DNA of 47,916 nt, from the NCBI GenBank assembly GCA_001767195.1, contig MEKU01000007.1, positions 1 through 47,916 of the forward strand. The letters run 5' to 3'. Below are positions 31,523 through 39,102 of this stretch, piece after piece. The DNA comes from Acidobacteria bacterium RIFCSPLOWO2_02_FULL_67_21 (GTDB lineage Bacteria > Acidobacteriota > Vicinamibacteria > Vicinamibacterales > UBA2999). The first letter of the stretch is position 1. Each line of letters starts with the position of its first letter. The notes under the pieces were generated by a model. That model saw only the letters and a list, made by a program, of their open reading frames with translations. It had not been told where the DNA came from and searched no databases. A program made the position numbers and the translations under genes.

Positions 31523-32566
31523 GTGACAGAGGTCGTGGTGGTCGACGCGGCGCGGCCCGACGAGCACGCCATTGAGCGGGCGGCCGCCTGTCTCCGGAGC
31601 GGCGGGCTGGTGGCCTTTCCGACCGAGACGGTGTACGGCCTTGGCGCCCACGCGCTCGATCGGGAGGCGGTTCGCCGGCTCTTCGAGGTCAAAGAGCGCC
31701 CGGCCCACGACCCCCTCATCGTTCACGTGGCCGGCCTCGCCGATGTGGCGCCGCTGACGGCCGGCGTTCCCCAGGTGGCATCAACCCTGGCCGCGCGTTT
31801 CTGGCCCGGGCCGTTGACGCTGGTGCTCCGGCGGGCGCCGATCGTTCCGCCGGAAGTGACGGCCGGTCTCGATACCGTAGCGATCCGGGTGCCCGCCCAT
31901 CCGGTCGCACGGGCGCTGCTCCTCGCGGCGCGCATCCCTGTCGCGGCGCCGAGCGCCAATCTGTTCTCGCGGCCGAGCCCTACGCGCGCCTCCCATGTCA
32001 TGGACGATCTCGCTGGCCGCATTGACATGGTCGTCGACGCCGGCGCGACCGGTGTGGGTGTCGAATCGACGGTGCTCGACCTGACGACCGATCCGCCGAC
32101 GGTCCTGCGGCCCGGCGCCGTGAGCGTTGAGGACCTTCGCTGCGTGCTGCCGGATGTGCGACTCCGCGAGGCGCCCCGGGGCCAGGTGCTCCCCTCTCCA
32201 GGCCTGCTCGAGCAGCACTATGCGCCCCGGACGCCGCTGACGCTGTATCGCGGCGAGGCCGGCGCGGTGCTGACCGCGCTGCGGCGCGAGGCCGAAACCG
32301 CACGCGCCGGCGGGCGGCGGGTCGGCGTGCTCGGCACGCGCGAGACGGTGGCGGCCCTGCATGCAACCGCCGCGGCGGTCGCCGACCTCGGGCCTGAGAC
32401 CGACGCGGGGCAGGTGGCCTCGCGGCTGTACGCCGCGCTCCGCGAGCTCGACGCCGCCGGCCTCGATGCCATTCTGGCGGCAGACGTCGCCCACGATCAC
32501 GGCCTCTGGCGAGCCGTCCGCGATCGGCTGCAGCGCGCGTCGACAGAGGTCATCCGCGTCTCCTGA
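31523..32566 (+). CDS. L-threonylcarbamoyladenylate synthase (Sua5 type)
   Basis: The protein has 347 residues from a GTG at 31523. The YrdC/TsaC domain covers about residues 10-205: GGLVAFPTETVYGLGAHAL, KERPAHDPLIVHV, RFWPGPLTLVL, TVAIRVPAHPVARALL and VAAPSANLFSRPSPT. The additional C-terminal Sua5 domain (from about 230) makes this the long Sua5 form rather than short TsaC. It makes threonylcarbamoyl-AMP from threonine, bicarbonate and ATP for the t6A37 modification of ANN-decoding tRNAs. Its 3' end overlaps the convergent DUF3810 gene by 17 bases. A 244-base spacer upstream separates it from the divergent regulator gene. Confidence 0.94.
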   Translation: MTEVVVVDAARPDEHAIERAAACLRSGGLVAFPTETVYGLGAHALDREAVRRLFEVKERPAHDPLIVHVAGLADVAPLTAGVPQVASTLAARFWPGPLTLVLRRAPIVPPEVTAGLDTVAIRVPAHPVARALLLAARIPVAAPSANLFSRPSPTRASHVMDDLAGRIDMVVDAGATGVGVESTVLDLTTDPPTVLRPGAVSVEDLRCVLPDVRLREAPRGQVLPSPGLLEQHYAPRTPLTLYRGEAGAVLTALRREAETARAGGRRVGVLGTRETVAALHATAAAVADLGPETDAGQVASRLYAALRELDAAGLDAILAADVAHDHGLWRAVRDRLQRASTEVIRVS

Positions 32567-33641
32567 CGCGCCGCACGGGCTGCCAGCCGGGGTCGAAGCG
32601 CGCGCGAAGAATGAGCGTGACGACGGCGCCGTAGCGGCGAACGCCTTCCTCCACGCGGTTGGCTTTCAGATACTGGTCGTAGGCGCGCCAGCCCGCATCG
32701 CGCAGCCACGGCCACTCTCCCTGGCGCACGCGCGCCGCCACCGCCTCGAGATCGTCCCTGGGGCCCGCCGCAAGCGCATCGGCGAGACGGGCGCGCTCCG
32801 AGTCGTTCAACTCCGCCCGGACCTGCCAGTAGAGCGCCAGCCAGGCGCTGTATCGGGCCGGAGCATCGGCGGCCAGGCACGCCAGCCATCCGACGAAGCT
32901 CGCCTCCGCCTCGTCCGCGTATCCGGCGAGATGCGCCCACTCATGCGCGGCGACGAACGGCCGCTCGAAGGGCAGGAGATCCGGATTGACAAGCACCTCC
33001 AGACCGAACGGATTGATCATTCCGTCGACGCTGGTCCATCGGAAGTACGGCCCGAGCAGCGAGCGCTTCAGCCTGCCCGGGGTAGCCGGCGTCACGTCGC
33101 CGAGCGCACGCTGCACCCGCACAAAGGCGCTGCGCAGTGTCGGGTCTTCCCAGGGCCGCTCGCGCCACCCGGCGCGGTGCGCGCCGGTGTGCAGCGCGTT
33201 CAGCTCGGACGCCGCGGTCAGCCCGAGCTGCACCACCGCTGCGGCAGACGGCCCACCCGGCTCGACCACGAGCCGGTCTTCGATCGGCAGGCGCCGGTAG
33301 TTGAAGCCCCAGAGCAGCAGAAATGCGAGGTACAGAGCCGCGCCACCGGTCGCGAGGTGCCGGACGAGTCGCAGCAGGGGCGCGGCCGTCCGCGCCCTTC
33401 GGGCCGCACGCACAGCGCCGGCGGATGCGATGGCCGTCGCGACAAGCGCAGCCACAAGCAGGAGGTCCAGCAGCGCGAACGGCAGCGCGTTGGAGACCGG
33501 CGTCAGCGCCCGCTGAATGCCGGGGTAGATCCCGGCCGCAAACCACGCTTCGACCAGCGCCGGCGCCGGCGGGATCGCCGCGGCGCCGATCGCCGCGCCA
33601 ATCACGCATCCCTCCGCCAGCACGGCCCGAGGCACTCTCAC
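32550..33641 (-). CDS. DUF3810-type membrane protein with HEWAH metalloprotease-like motif
   Basis: I start at the GTG at 33641, which has GTGAGGA just upstream and lies 11 bases after the sulfatase-like gene; the longer open frame to 34157 is antisense-like sequence within that gene. The 363-residue protein has three membrane segments in its first about 120 residues, then GFNYRRLPIEDRL, PYFRWTSVDGMINPFGLEVL and AAHEWAHLAGYADEAEASFV. HEWAH followed by a downstream Glu fits a zinc HExxH site facing the periplasm. DUF3810 proteins are of unknown function; peptidase activity is inference. Confidence 0.8.
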   Translation of the reverse strand: MRVPRAVLAEGCVIGAAIGAAAIPPAPALVEAWFAAGIYPGIQRALTPVSNALPFALLDLLLVAALVATAIASAGAVRAARRARTAAPLLRLVRHLATGGAALYLAFLLLWGFNYRRLPIEDRLVVEPGGPSAAAVVQLGLTAASELNALHTGAHRAGWRERPWEDPTLRSAFVRVQRALGDVTPATPGRLKRSLLGPYFRWTSVDGMINPFGLEVLVNPDLLPFERPFVAAHEWAHLAGYADEAEASFVGWLACLAADAPARYSAWLALYWQVRAELNDSERARLADALAAGPRDDLEAVAARVRQGEWPWLRDAGWRAYDQYLKANRVEEGVRRYGAVVTLILRARFDPGWQPVRRVRRRG

Positions 33642-33652
33642 GTCCTCACCGC

Positions 33653-35140
33653 CTATTGCGCGGAGGCGATCGCCTGACCGGAGGCACACGCCTCCGCGAT
33701 CACGTCTTTGAGGAGGGCCTCGCCCGCGCGCGGCGCGACGATCTCCGCCCTCGCCTGCTGGCCCGCCGTCTTGACCAGAAACGGGATGTGGAGCGGATCG
33801 CGTTCCCGCCCGCCGAACCGGTAGCCGTGATCGGCCAGCACCACCACCGTAGTGTCGTCGTAGAGTCCCTGCCGGCGTAAGTCCTCCAGCAGCTCTCCAA
33901 TCATCCGATCGACATACCGGAGCTGGCGCACGTACGGTGCGTCCGGCGACGTCTGCAGCGGATTCAGCGGGGGATCGTAGCCGCCGGCGTCGAAGACGAA
34001 CGGCAGGTGCGGAACGCTGAAGTGCACGAGCCTGAACACCGGCCGGCCGCCGCCGAACGGCCGCCGCGCAAACGCCGAGAGCTCCTCGACCAGATCGCGC
34101 TGGTGAATCGCGAAGGCCCGATTCTTCAGCAGGCCAAAGGGAAACTGGCGGGGCCACAGCACGAGCGTGGTCAGCACAGGGTCGAGCGGTGAGAACCGAT
34201 CGCCGCGCACGTTGACGTTGTAGAAGCTGCGCGAGCGGCAGGCGTCGACGAGCCCGGCGAGCAGCTCGCAGTAGGCCAGGTAATACCCTCCCATCTCGCT
34301 CCGGAATCCGCGATCCCGCGCCGCGGCAAACAACCCGTCACGCGTCGCGGCGTCGAACGGCCTGAGCGTGCCGTCTGCGACCTCCATCAGCCTGTCGTTC
34401 TCGACGCGCATGCCCTCGACGCGCCGTGCGGCCAGCAGCGACGGCACCGCGCTCAGCGTTTCCCGGCCCGGAGCGCTGACCGTCAGGTAATGCGTCGCGG
34501 AGGCGCCGAACCGCCGCAGCGATGGGAACTCAGGAGCGATCGCTCCGCCGGTGTACACGTACGAAAATGACAGCTCATCGAACAGGAGCGCCAGCACGGG
34601 AGAACAACCCGAGCCCGGCCCGGCGGCCGGCTCCGCTCGCTCGAAGGCGACGAGCGTCGAGCCCTGAGGGGCGGCGGTGACGAAGGCGCCCGCAACGACC
34701 AGTGACACCGGCGACACGAGCACGAGGCTGCGCCGGATCCAGCGGCCGAACGCTTCGGGCCGCAGCAGAAACGCCAGCGCAAACGCGGCCGCCAGGATCG
34801 CGGGCACGGCGAGGCGCAGCAGCCGATGCTCCCACGCCGCCCGCATCACATCGTCGTAAGGCAGCTCGCGCGCCACGCCGGCCGCCAACGAGGCGAGCGG
34901 CAGCGCCGCCACCAGCACCAGGATGGCCGCCGCCGATCTCGTCGGACGCGGCCAGACAACGAAAAGGATGCCCGCGAACACGAGCGCGAGCACCAGCCAC
35001 GCCGCCACCGCTTCCGCCATGTCGGCGGTCTGCCACTGCAGGTAATAGAGGTTTGAAGCGAGCGCCGCCGCCAGCGGGTAGAAGAAAAGCGCCGCGAGCG
35101 CGAACCCAAGCCATAGCGAGACCAAGGTCCGCCGGGCCAT
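33653..35140 (-). CDS. Membrane-bound sulfatase-like protein (alkaline phosphatase superfamily)
   Basis: The protein has 495 residues. The first about 170 carry five or so membrane segments, and the rest is an extracytoplasmic domain of the LTA-synthase/sulfatase type: ALLFDELSFSYVYTGG (metal Asp), PGRETLSAVPSL (candidate Thr/Ser nucleophile region), LVHFSVPHLPFVFDAGGYDP and VVLADHGYRFGGRE (metal-binding DHG). Such enzymes move phosphoglycerol, phosphoethanolamine or sulfate groups on envelope molecules; the substrate cannot be assigned. The 74-residue membrane protein precedes it by 11 bases and DUF3810 follows, forming a three-gene envelope cluster. Confidence 0.83.
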   Translation of the reverse strand: MARRTLVSLWLGFALAALFFYPLAAALASNLYYLQWQTADMAEAVAAWLVLALVFAGILFVVWPRPTRSAAAILVLVAALPLASLAAGVARELPYDDVMRAAWEHRLLRLAVPAILAAAFALAFLLRPEAFGRWIRRSLVLVSPVSLVVAGAFVTAAPQGSTLVAFERAEPAAGPGSGCSPVLALLFDELSFSYVYTGGAIAPEFPSLRRFGASATHYLTVSAPGRETLSAVPSLLAARRVEGMRVENDRLMEVADGTLRPFDAATRDGLFAAARDRGFRSEMGGYYLAYCELLAGLVDACRSRSFYNVNVRGDRFSPLDPVLTTLVLWPRQFPFGLLKNRAFAIHQRDLVEELSAFARRPFGGGRPVFRLVHFSVPHLPFVFDAGGYDPPLNPLQTSPDAPYVRQLRYVDRMIGELLEDLRRQGLYDDTTVVVLADHGYRFGGRERDPLHIPFLVKTAGQQARAEIVAPRAGEALLKDVIAEACASGQAIASAQ

Positions 35141-35151
35141 GCTGCTCCGGG

Positions 35152-35376
35152 TCAGTGCTGCTGGGTGTCGACGCTGCCCGACGAGGACTGCCGGCCGCCG
35201 AGGCGCTTCACGAAATCGACGACCGAACCGCGCACGCGGCGGAACACGAGGCCGAGGCCGAGCACCACGGTCAGCGCGGTCTGATAGAGAAGGCTCCCGG
35301 TTCCGGGATCAACGTAGGCCGATGCCGGCAGCTCGCCGAGGAGAAACACGGCAATCGTGAGACAGGGGATGAACAC
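35152..35376 (-). CDS. Small membrane protein with YVDPGTGS motif
   Basis: The product has 74 residues and uses a GTG start at 35376; no strong ribosome site is visible. A first hydrophobic segment (CLTIAVFLLGELPASA) resembles a signal peptide, followed by YVDPGTGSLLYQ, a second membrane helix (TALTVVLGLGLVFR) and a basic/Ser-rich cytoplasmic tail. YVDPGTGS proteins are short conserved proteins of unknown role that commonly sit next to sulfatase- or envelope-synthesis genes, as here. It probably belongs functionally to the following sulfatase-like gene. Confidence 0.75.
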   Translation of the reverse strand: MFIPCLTIAVFLLGELPASAYVDPGTGSLLYQTALTVVLGLGLVFRRVRGSVVDFVKRLGGRQSSSGSVDTQQH

Positions 35377-35407
35377 GCCACACCACTTTACACCGAAACC
35401 GCCGCTC

Positions 35408-35504
35408 CGTACGTAGTGCCGGGCTTCAGCCGGGCCTCTCGTACGTAGTGCCGGGCTTCAGCCGGGCCTCTCGTACGTAGTGCCCGGCTTCAGCCGGGCC
35501 TACC
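35408..35504. repeat. REP-like hairpin elements, locus C (three tandem 32-mers)
   Basis: Three copies with period 32 begin at 35408, 35440 and 35472. Each starts CGTACGTAGTG and continues with a hairpin of GCCGGGC/GCCCGGC type around TTCA. The third copy differs slightly at the start of the stem. They lie upstream of the YVDPGTGS gene and downstream of tRNA-Pro(GGG). Confidence 0.9.
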
Positions 35505-35568
35505 GACGACGACGGCGGCTGTCGCGAAATGATCTGTCAACAAACATTGCAGTGCGGCGGATGTGAAA

Positions 35569-35642
35569 TCGGGACGACAGGATTCGAACCTGCGACCCCC
35601 TGACCCCCAGTCAGGTGCGCTACCAGGCTGCGCTACGTCCCG
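35569..35642 (-). tRNA. tRNA-Pro (anticodon GGG)
   Basis: The minus strand forms acceptor CGGGACG/CGTCCCG, D-arm with GCGCAGCCTGGTAGCGC, anticodon stem CCTGA/TCAGG with loop CTGGGGG (anticodon GGG), and T-arm GCAGG TTCGAAT CCTGT, with discriminator A. The 3' CCA is not encoded, unlike tRNA-Pro(CGG) in this window. It directly abuts the stop codon of the MerR-type gene. Confidence 0.96.
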
Positions 35643-36203
35643 TCAGTACTGCCGCCGTACCCGCTTTCGCTTGCCCGCGTCCTTCCGCGCCGCCGTCCCG
35701 CGTGTGGACGCGGCCTTGCGCGGCTTCGAGGCGAGCGCGCCGGGGCGCCGCGCCTTCAGCGGCTTGCGCGCGCCCGGTGAGGCGCGGCGCTGTCCGCCTG
35801 ACGATCCGTTCCTCGGAAGCTCCGCCAGCGCCACCGCGCCGGCGCGCTTCGACAGCACGTCGAGAATCGACCGCAGCCCCTGGCGGACCAGGTCGATCCG
35901 CGCGCGCGCGTCGGCGTCGAGCGTGTCGAGCACCTCGGCCATCCCGGGCTCGCTGCCCGGCGTCGGCGCCGGCATCGCCTCCTCCAGCCGCCGGCGCGCG
36001 CCCGACAGCGTGAGCCCCTCGCCGAACACCAGCTGCTTGATGCGGAGCACCTGGTCGAGATCCGACTGCCGGTACAGACGCGTCGAGTCCTGCGACTTCT
36101 GCACGCCGATCCCCGGAAACTCCTTCTCCCAGGACCGGAGGACGTACGGCTGCAGGCCGGCCGCGTCGCAGACTTCCGAAGCCTTATACAGCTTTGGAGT
36201 CAC
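35643..36203 (-). CDS. MerR-family HTH regulator with basic C-terminal tail
   Basis: The protein has 186 residues from a GTG at 36203. Residues about 5-75 are a MerR-type HTH and wing: LYKASEVCDAAGLQPYVLRS, WEKEFPGIGV, TRLYRQSDLDQVLRIKQLV. A coiled segment follows (about 75-120), then a long Arg/Lys/Ala/Pro-rich tail (about 130-186) that could bind nucleic acid nonspecifically. No effector-binding domain or metal-binding Cys cluster is seen. Homologues often stand near tRNA-Pro and ihf/pheT genes; an HU/IHF gene lies 1.6 kb away here. The target is unknown. Confidence 0.85.
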   Translation of the reverse strand: MTPKLYKASEVCDAAGLQPYVLRSWEKEFPGIGVQKSQDSTRLYRQSDLDQVLRIKQLVFGEGLTLSGARRRLEEAMPAPTPGSEPGMAEVLDTLDADARARIDLVRQGLRSILDVLSKRAGAVALAELPRNGSSGGQRRASPGARKPLKARRPGALASKPRKAASTRGTAARKDAGKRKRVRRQY

Positions 36204-36220
36204 CTCGGAAAGTATAGCCC

Positions 36221-36282
36221 GGCCCGGCTGAAGCCGGGCACTACGAACGACCTCCGGCCCGGCTGAAGCCGGGCACTACGTA
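36221..36282. repeat. REP-like hairpin elements, locus D (two direct copies)
   Basis: Copies at 36221-36245 and 36256-36282 (period 35) are GCCCGGC/GCCGGGC hairpins followed by ACTACG or ACTACGTA. They separate the MerR gene from der, both on the minus strand, so they stand downstream of der and upstream of MerR. Confidence 0.85.
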
Positions 36283-36304
36283 CTGCTGTCACTGCGAACC
36301 GCTG

Positions 36305-37693
36305 TCACTTGCGGCGCCGCCGTACGTGCAGCCGGATCGGCGTGCCCATGAAGCCGAATTCGTCCCGGAGCCGGTTCACCAGAAACCGCTCGTACGAGAA
36401 GTGGAACTTGATCGCGACGTTCGTGAAGAGCACGAACGTCGGCGGCGCCACACCGGCCTGCGCCGCATACATGATGCGCACCTCCGATCGGCCCTGATGC
36501 GGAGGCGGCTGCTGGGCGGTGATCTTCTTGATGAACGCATTCAGCTCGGCCGTCTTCACGCGCGTCATGCGCGACGCCGCGACCCGATCGATCATCTCGA
36601 GCAGCCGCGGCGTCCGCTCGCCCGTCACCGCCGACACGTGCATGACCGGCGCATAGTCCAGGAACTTCAACTGCCGCCGGAGCGCCTCGTCAAACTCCTT
36701 GACGAACTCCGGCCCGCGCCCTTTCATCAGGTCCCACTTGTTGGCCGCGACGATCACGCCGCATCCCGTCCGCTCCGCCTCGCCCGCAATCGCGGCGTCC
36801 TGGTCGGTCGCGCCCTCGACGGCATCGATGACGACGACCGCCACGTCGGCAGACTGCATCGCGCGGCGCGCCAGCAGCACGCTGATCGACTCGATCTGTC
36901 CGCTTCTGGCCACGCGGCCGGGCCGCCGGATGCCGGCCGTGTCCACGAGGCGGAATCGGCGCCGGTGCCACGTGAGCAGCGAGTCGACCGAGTCCCGCGT
37001 GGTACCGGGCATCTCGCTCACGATCATCCGCTCCTCCCGCAGCAGCCGGTTCACGAGCGACGACTTTCCGGCATTGGGCCGCCCGATGACGGCAATGTTG
37101 ATCTCGGAAGCGGCAGCAGGGGCGTCTGCCGCGGCGCCTTCGTCGGCGGCTCGCGCGGTACGGCTCGCGGGCCCAAGCTGCTCGACCACCGCGTCCAGCA
37201 GGTCTCCGGTGCCCTGGCCGTGCTCGGCGGAGATTTCAAACACCGGATCGAAGCCGAGCTGATAGAACTCCAGCACGCTCCGCTGCGCGCGGCGATCGTC
37301 GGTCTTGTTGATCGCCAGCACCGCAGGCTTGCTGGCTTCGCGAATCGCCCTGGCGATCTCACGGTCCCCGGGCATCAGGCCTTCCCGGCCATCTACCACG
37401 AGCACAACGAGATCCGCGTCGGCCACCGCCCGGTGGCCCCGCTCCAGCACCAGTTCGTGCAGCGGATCCTCGCTCGCCCCAAACATGCCGCCGGTATCGA
37501 CGAGCTCGAACGGCACACCACGCCACTCCGCCGGCAGCGCGATCACGTCGCGTGTCGTCCCGGCCACTGGCGTCACGATGGCGCGGCGCTGTCCGGTCAG
37601 CCGGTTGAAGAGCGTCGATTTGCCGACGTTCGGACGGCCGACCAGTACTACAGAGGGCAGCCGGCGGCGGGCGCGCCTGGGAGTCAACGGCAT
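36305..37693 (-). CDS. der: Ribosome biogenesis GTPase Der (EngA)
   Basis: The protein has 462 residues with the two tandem GTPase domains unique to Der: GRPNVGKS at 19-26, DTGG and NKTD in the first; GRPNAGKS at 204-211, DTAG and NKWD in the second. A KH-like C-terminal domain follows, containing NAFIKKITAQQPPP and FVLFTNVAIKFHFSYERFLV, and the protein ends in RLHVRRRRK. Der is needed for late maturation of the 50S subunit. An Ala/Asp-rich linker of about 25 residues separates the two G domains. Confidence 0.97.
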   Translation of the reverse strand: MPLTPRRARRRLPSVVLVGRPNVGKSTLFNRLTGQRRAIVTPVAGTTRDVIALPAEWRGVPFELVDTGGMFGASEDPLHELVLERGHRAVADADLVVLVVDGREGLMPGDREIARAIREASKPAVLAINKTDDRRAQRSVLEFYQLGFDPVFEISAEHGQGTGDLLDAVVEQLGPASRTARAADEGAAADAPAAASEINIAVIGRPNAGKSSLVNRLLREERMIVSEMPGTTRDSVDSLLTWHRRRFRLVDTAGIRRPGRVARSGQIESISVLLARRAMQSADVAVVVIDAVEGATDQDAAIAGEAERTGCGVIVAANKWDLMKGRGPEFVKEFDEALRRQLKFLDYAPVMHVSAVTGERTPRLLEMIDRVAASRMTRVKTAELNAFIKKITAQQPPPHQGRSEVRIMYAAQAGVAPPTFVLFTNVAIKFHFSYERFLVNRLRDEFGFMGTPIRLHVRRRRK

Positions 37694-37706
37694 GGAGGGG
37701 TGCGAT

Positions 37707-37736
37707 TTGACAGCGTAAATGGTTCTTTTCTATAGT
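37707..37736 (+). promoter_or_regulatory. Sigma-70-type promoter for the HU/IHF gene
   Basis: TTGACA at 37707-37712 and TATAGT at 37731-37736 are separated by 18 bases and lie about 35 bases before the HU/IHF ATG. The spacer is AT-rich compared with its surroundings. This is the clearest consensus-like promoter in the window. Confidence 0.7.
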
Positions 37737-37770
37737 AGTTACGGTTTTTCACGCTGAGGACTACCCCTGA

Positions 37771-38040
37771 ATGATCAAGGTCGACATCGTCAACGAGGTC
37801 TCGAAAACCGCTGACATTACCAAGGTGAAGGCTGAGTTGGCCGTCGATGCGGTCTTCGATGCCATGCGCCTGTCGATGCAGCGAGGAGACCGTATCGAGC
37901 TGCGCGGTTTCGGCGTTTTTCAGGTGAAGCCCCGAAAGCGCGGAATCGGCCGCAACCCCCGGACCGGTAAGGAAGTGCGCATCCCACCCGGCCGGACGAT
38001 CCGGTTCAAGCCCGGCAAAGAACTCCAGAATATCGGGTAA
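37771..38040 (+). CDS. HU/IHF-family DNA-binding protein
   Basis: The protein has 89 residues, full length for the family. It begins MIKVDIVNEVSKTADITKVK, and contains GDRIELRGFGVFQVKPRKRG and IGRNPRTGKEVRIPPGRTIR, the beta-arm that bends DNA, with the intercalating Pro in the RNPRTG segment. It acts as a nucleoid-associated dimer. GAGGA lies about 10 bases before the start and a strong promoter precedes it. The M50 protease gene follows after 9 bases. Confidence 0.96.
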   Translation: MIKVDIVNEVSKTADITKVKAELAVDAVFDAMRLSMQRGDRIELRGFGVFQVKPRKRGIGRNPRTGKEVRIPPGRTIRFKPGKELQNIG

Positions 38041-38049
38041 TCGGCCCGC

Positions 38050-39024
38050 ATGGGCTCTTCTTCGTTCGACAGCGCTCAGGCGGGTCCGCCCGCCGAATGG
38101 CCATATACGCCGCCACCGCCCCGCCGCTCCTCGCCGCGGGCCTGGCGGCAGCTCATTCTGTTCCTTCTCACGGTGGCATCGACGATGCTCGTCGGCGCGG
38201 ACCACTTCGCGAGCTTCCACCTCGATTTCGGCAGCAGCCGGACGATCGAAATATCGAGCCCGCTGTTCCTCCTGAACGGCCTGTGGTACAGCGCGTCGAT
38301 CCTCGCGATCCTCGGGGCGCATGAATTCGGACACTATTTCGCCTGCCGATACTACGGCGTCGACGCGTCGCTCCCCTACTTCCTGCCGGCGCCGCTGCCG
38401 CTGACCGGCACGCTCGGCGCGTTCATCCGGATCCGCCAGGTCATACCCACCAAACGCGAGCTGTTCGATATCGGCATCGCAGGACCGATAGCGGGCTTCG
38501 TCGTCGCTGTTCCGGTGCTGCTGCTTGGAATGAGCCTGTCGCGCGTCACCGCGCTTCCAGCCGACACCCGCGGGTTCGTCGAGCTCGGCGAGCCGCTGCT
38601 CTTCCGGGGCGCAGCCTGGCTCTTCTGGGGAACGCCGCCCGAAGGTTACTCGATCAACATGCACCCGATGGCGTTTGCCGCCTGGTTCGGCCTGCTCGCC
38701 ACCGCCCTCAACCTGTTCCCGATCGGGCAGCTCGATGGCGGGCACATCTCCTACGCCGTCCTCGGCCGGAAGAGCACGGTCGTGACGCTCGGCACGCTGG
38801 CGGGACTGATCGGGCTGACATTCGTCTCGACCTCGTGGCTCGTCTGGACGGTGCTGACCGTGGTGATGCTGCTGGCGTTCGGGCCGAGGCACCCGCGCAC
38901 CTTCGACGAAGAGATCCCCCTGGATCGCGGGCGCCTCTGGCTGGCCGGCTTCGCGCTCATCATGTTCATCCTGTGCTTTACGCCCGCGCCGATCGAGCCG
39001 ATGGACATCATGACGCGGCCCTGA
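38050..39024 (+). CDS. Site-2-protease-type M50 zinc metalloprotease
   Basis: The protein has 324 residues with about seven membrane segments. The zinc site HEFGH is at 91-95 within a membrane helix, and the third ligand motif NLFPIGQLDGGH follows at about 225-236. Between them lies a second region with GPIAGFVVAVPV. A Pro-rich cytoplasmic N-terminus (about 30 residues) precedes the first helix. There is no PDZ or CBS domain, so this is a minimal S2P of the group often annotated as site-2 protease family; S2Ps cut membrane-bound regulators such as anti-sigma factors. It is probably cotranscribed with the HU/IHF gene. Confidence 0.92.
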   Translation: MGSSSFDSAQAGPPAEWPYTPPPPRRSSPRAWRQLILFLLTVASTMLVGADHFASFHLDFGSSRTIEISSPLFLLNGLWYSASILAILGAHEFGHYFACRYYGVDASLPYFLPAPLPLTGTLGAFIRIRQVIPTKRELFDIGIAGPIAGFVVAVPVLLLGMSLSRVTALPADTRGFVELGEPLLFRGAAWLFWGTPPEGYSINMHPMAFAAWFGLLATALNLFPIGQLDGGHISYAVLGRKSTVVTLGTLAGLIGLTFVSTSWLVWTVLTVVMLLAFGPRHPRTFDEEIPLDRGRLWLAGFALIMFILCFTPAPIEPMDIMTRP

Positions 39025-39029
39025 TCGAC

Positions 39030-39102
39030 TCCACACTCCCAATTCCCAAGAACGCACTTCCCAATTCGCTTGGGAGTTGGTGTATTGGGAGTTGGGGGTT
39101 GT
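39030..39102. repeat. Heptamer-repeat hairpin between the M50 protease and priA
   Basis: The left half consists of ACTCCCA/ATTCCCA-like 7-mers and the right half of complementary TTGGGAG-like 7-mers, giving an imperfect hairpin over about 73 bases. It lies exactly between two convergent stop codons, starting 5 bases after one and touching the other, so it probably also works as a transcription barrier. Confidence 0.75.

Noticed and set aside
35408-35504. CRISPR array
   Set aside because: The three 32-mers are contiguous hairpin repeats without spacers, and no cas genes are nearby.
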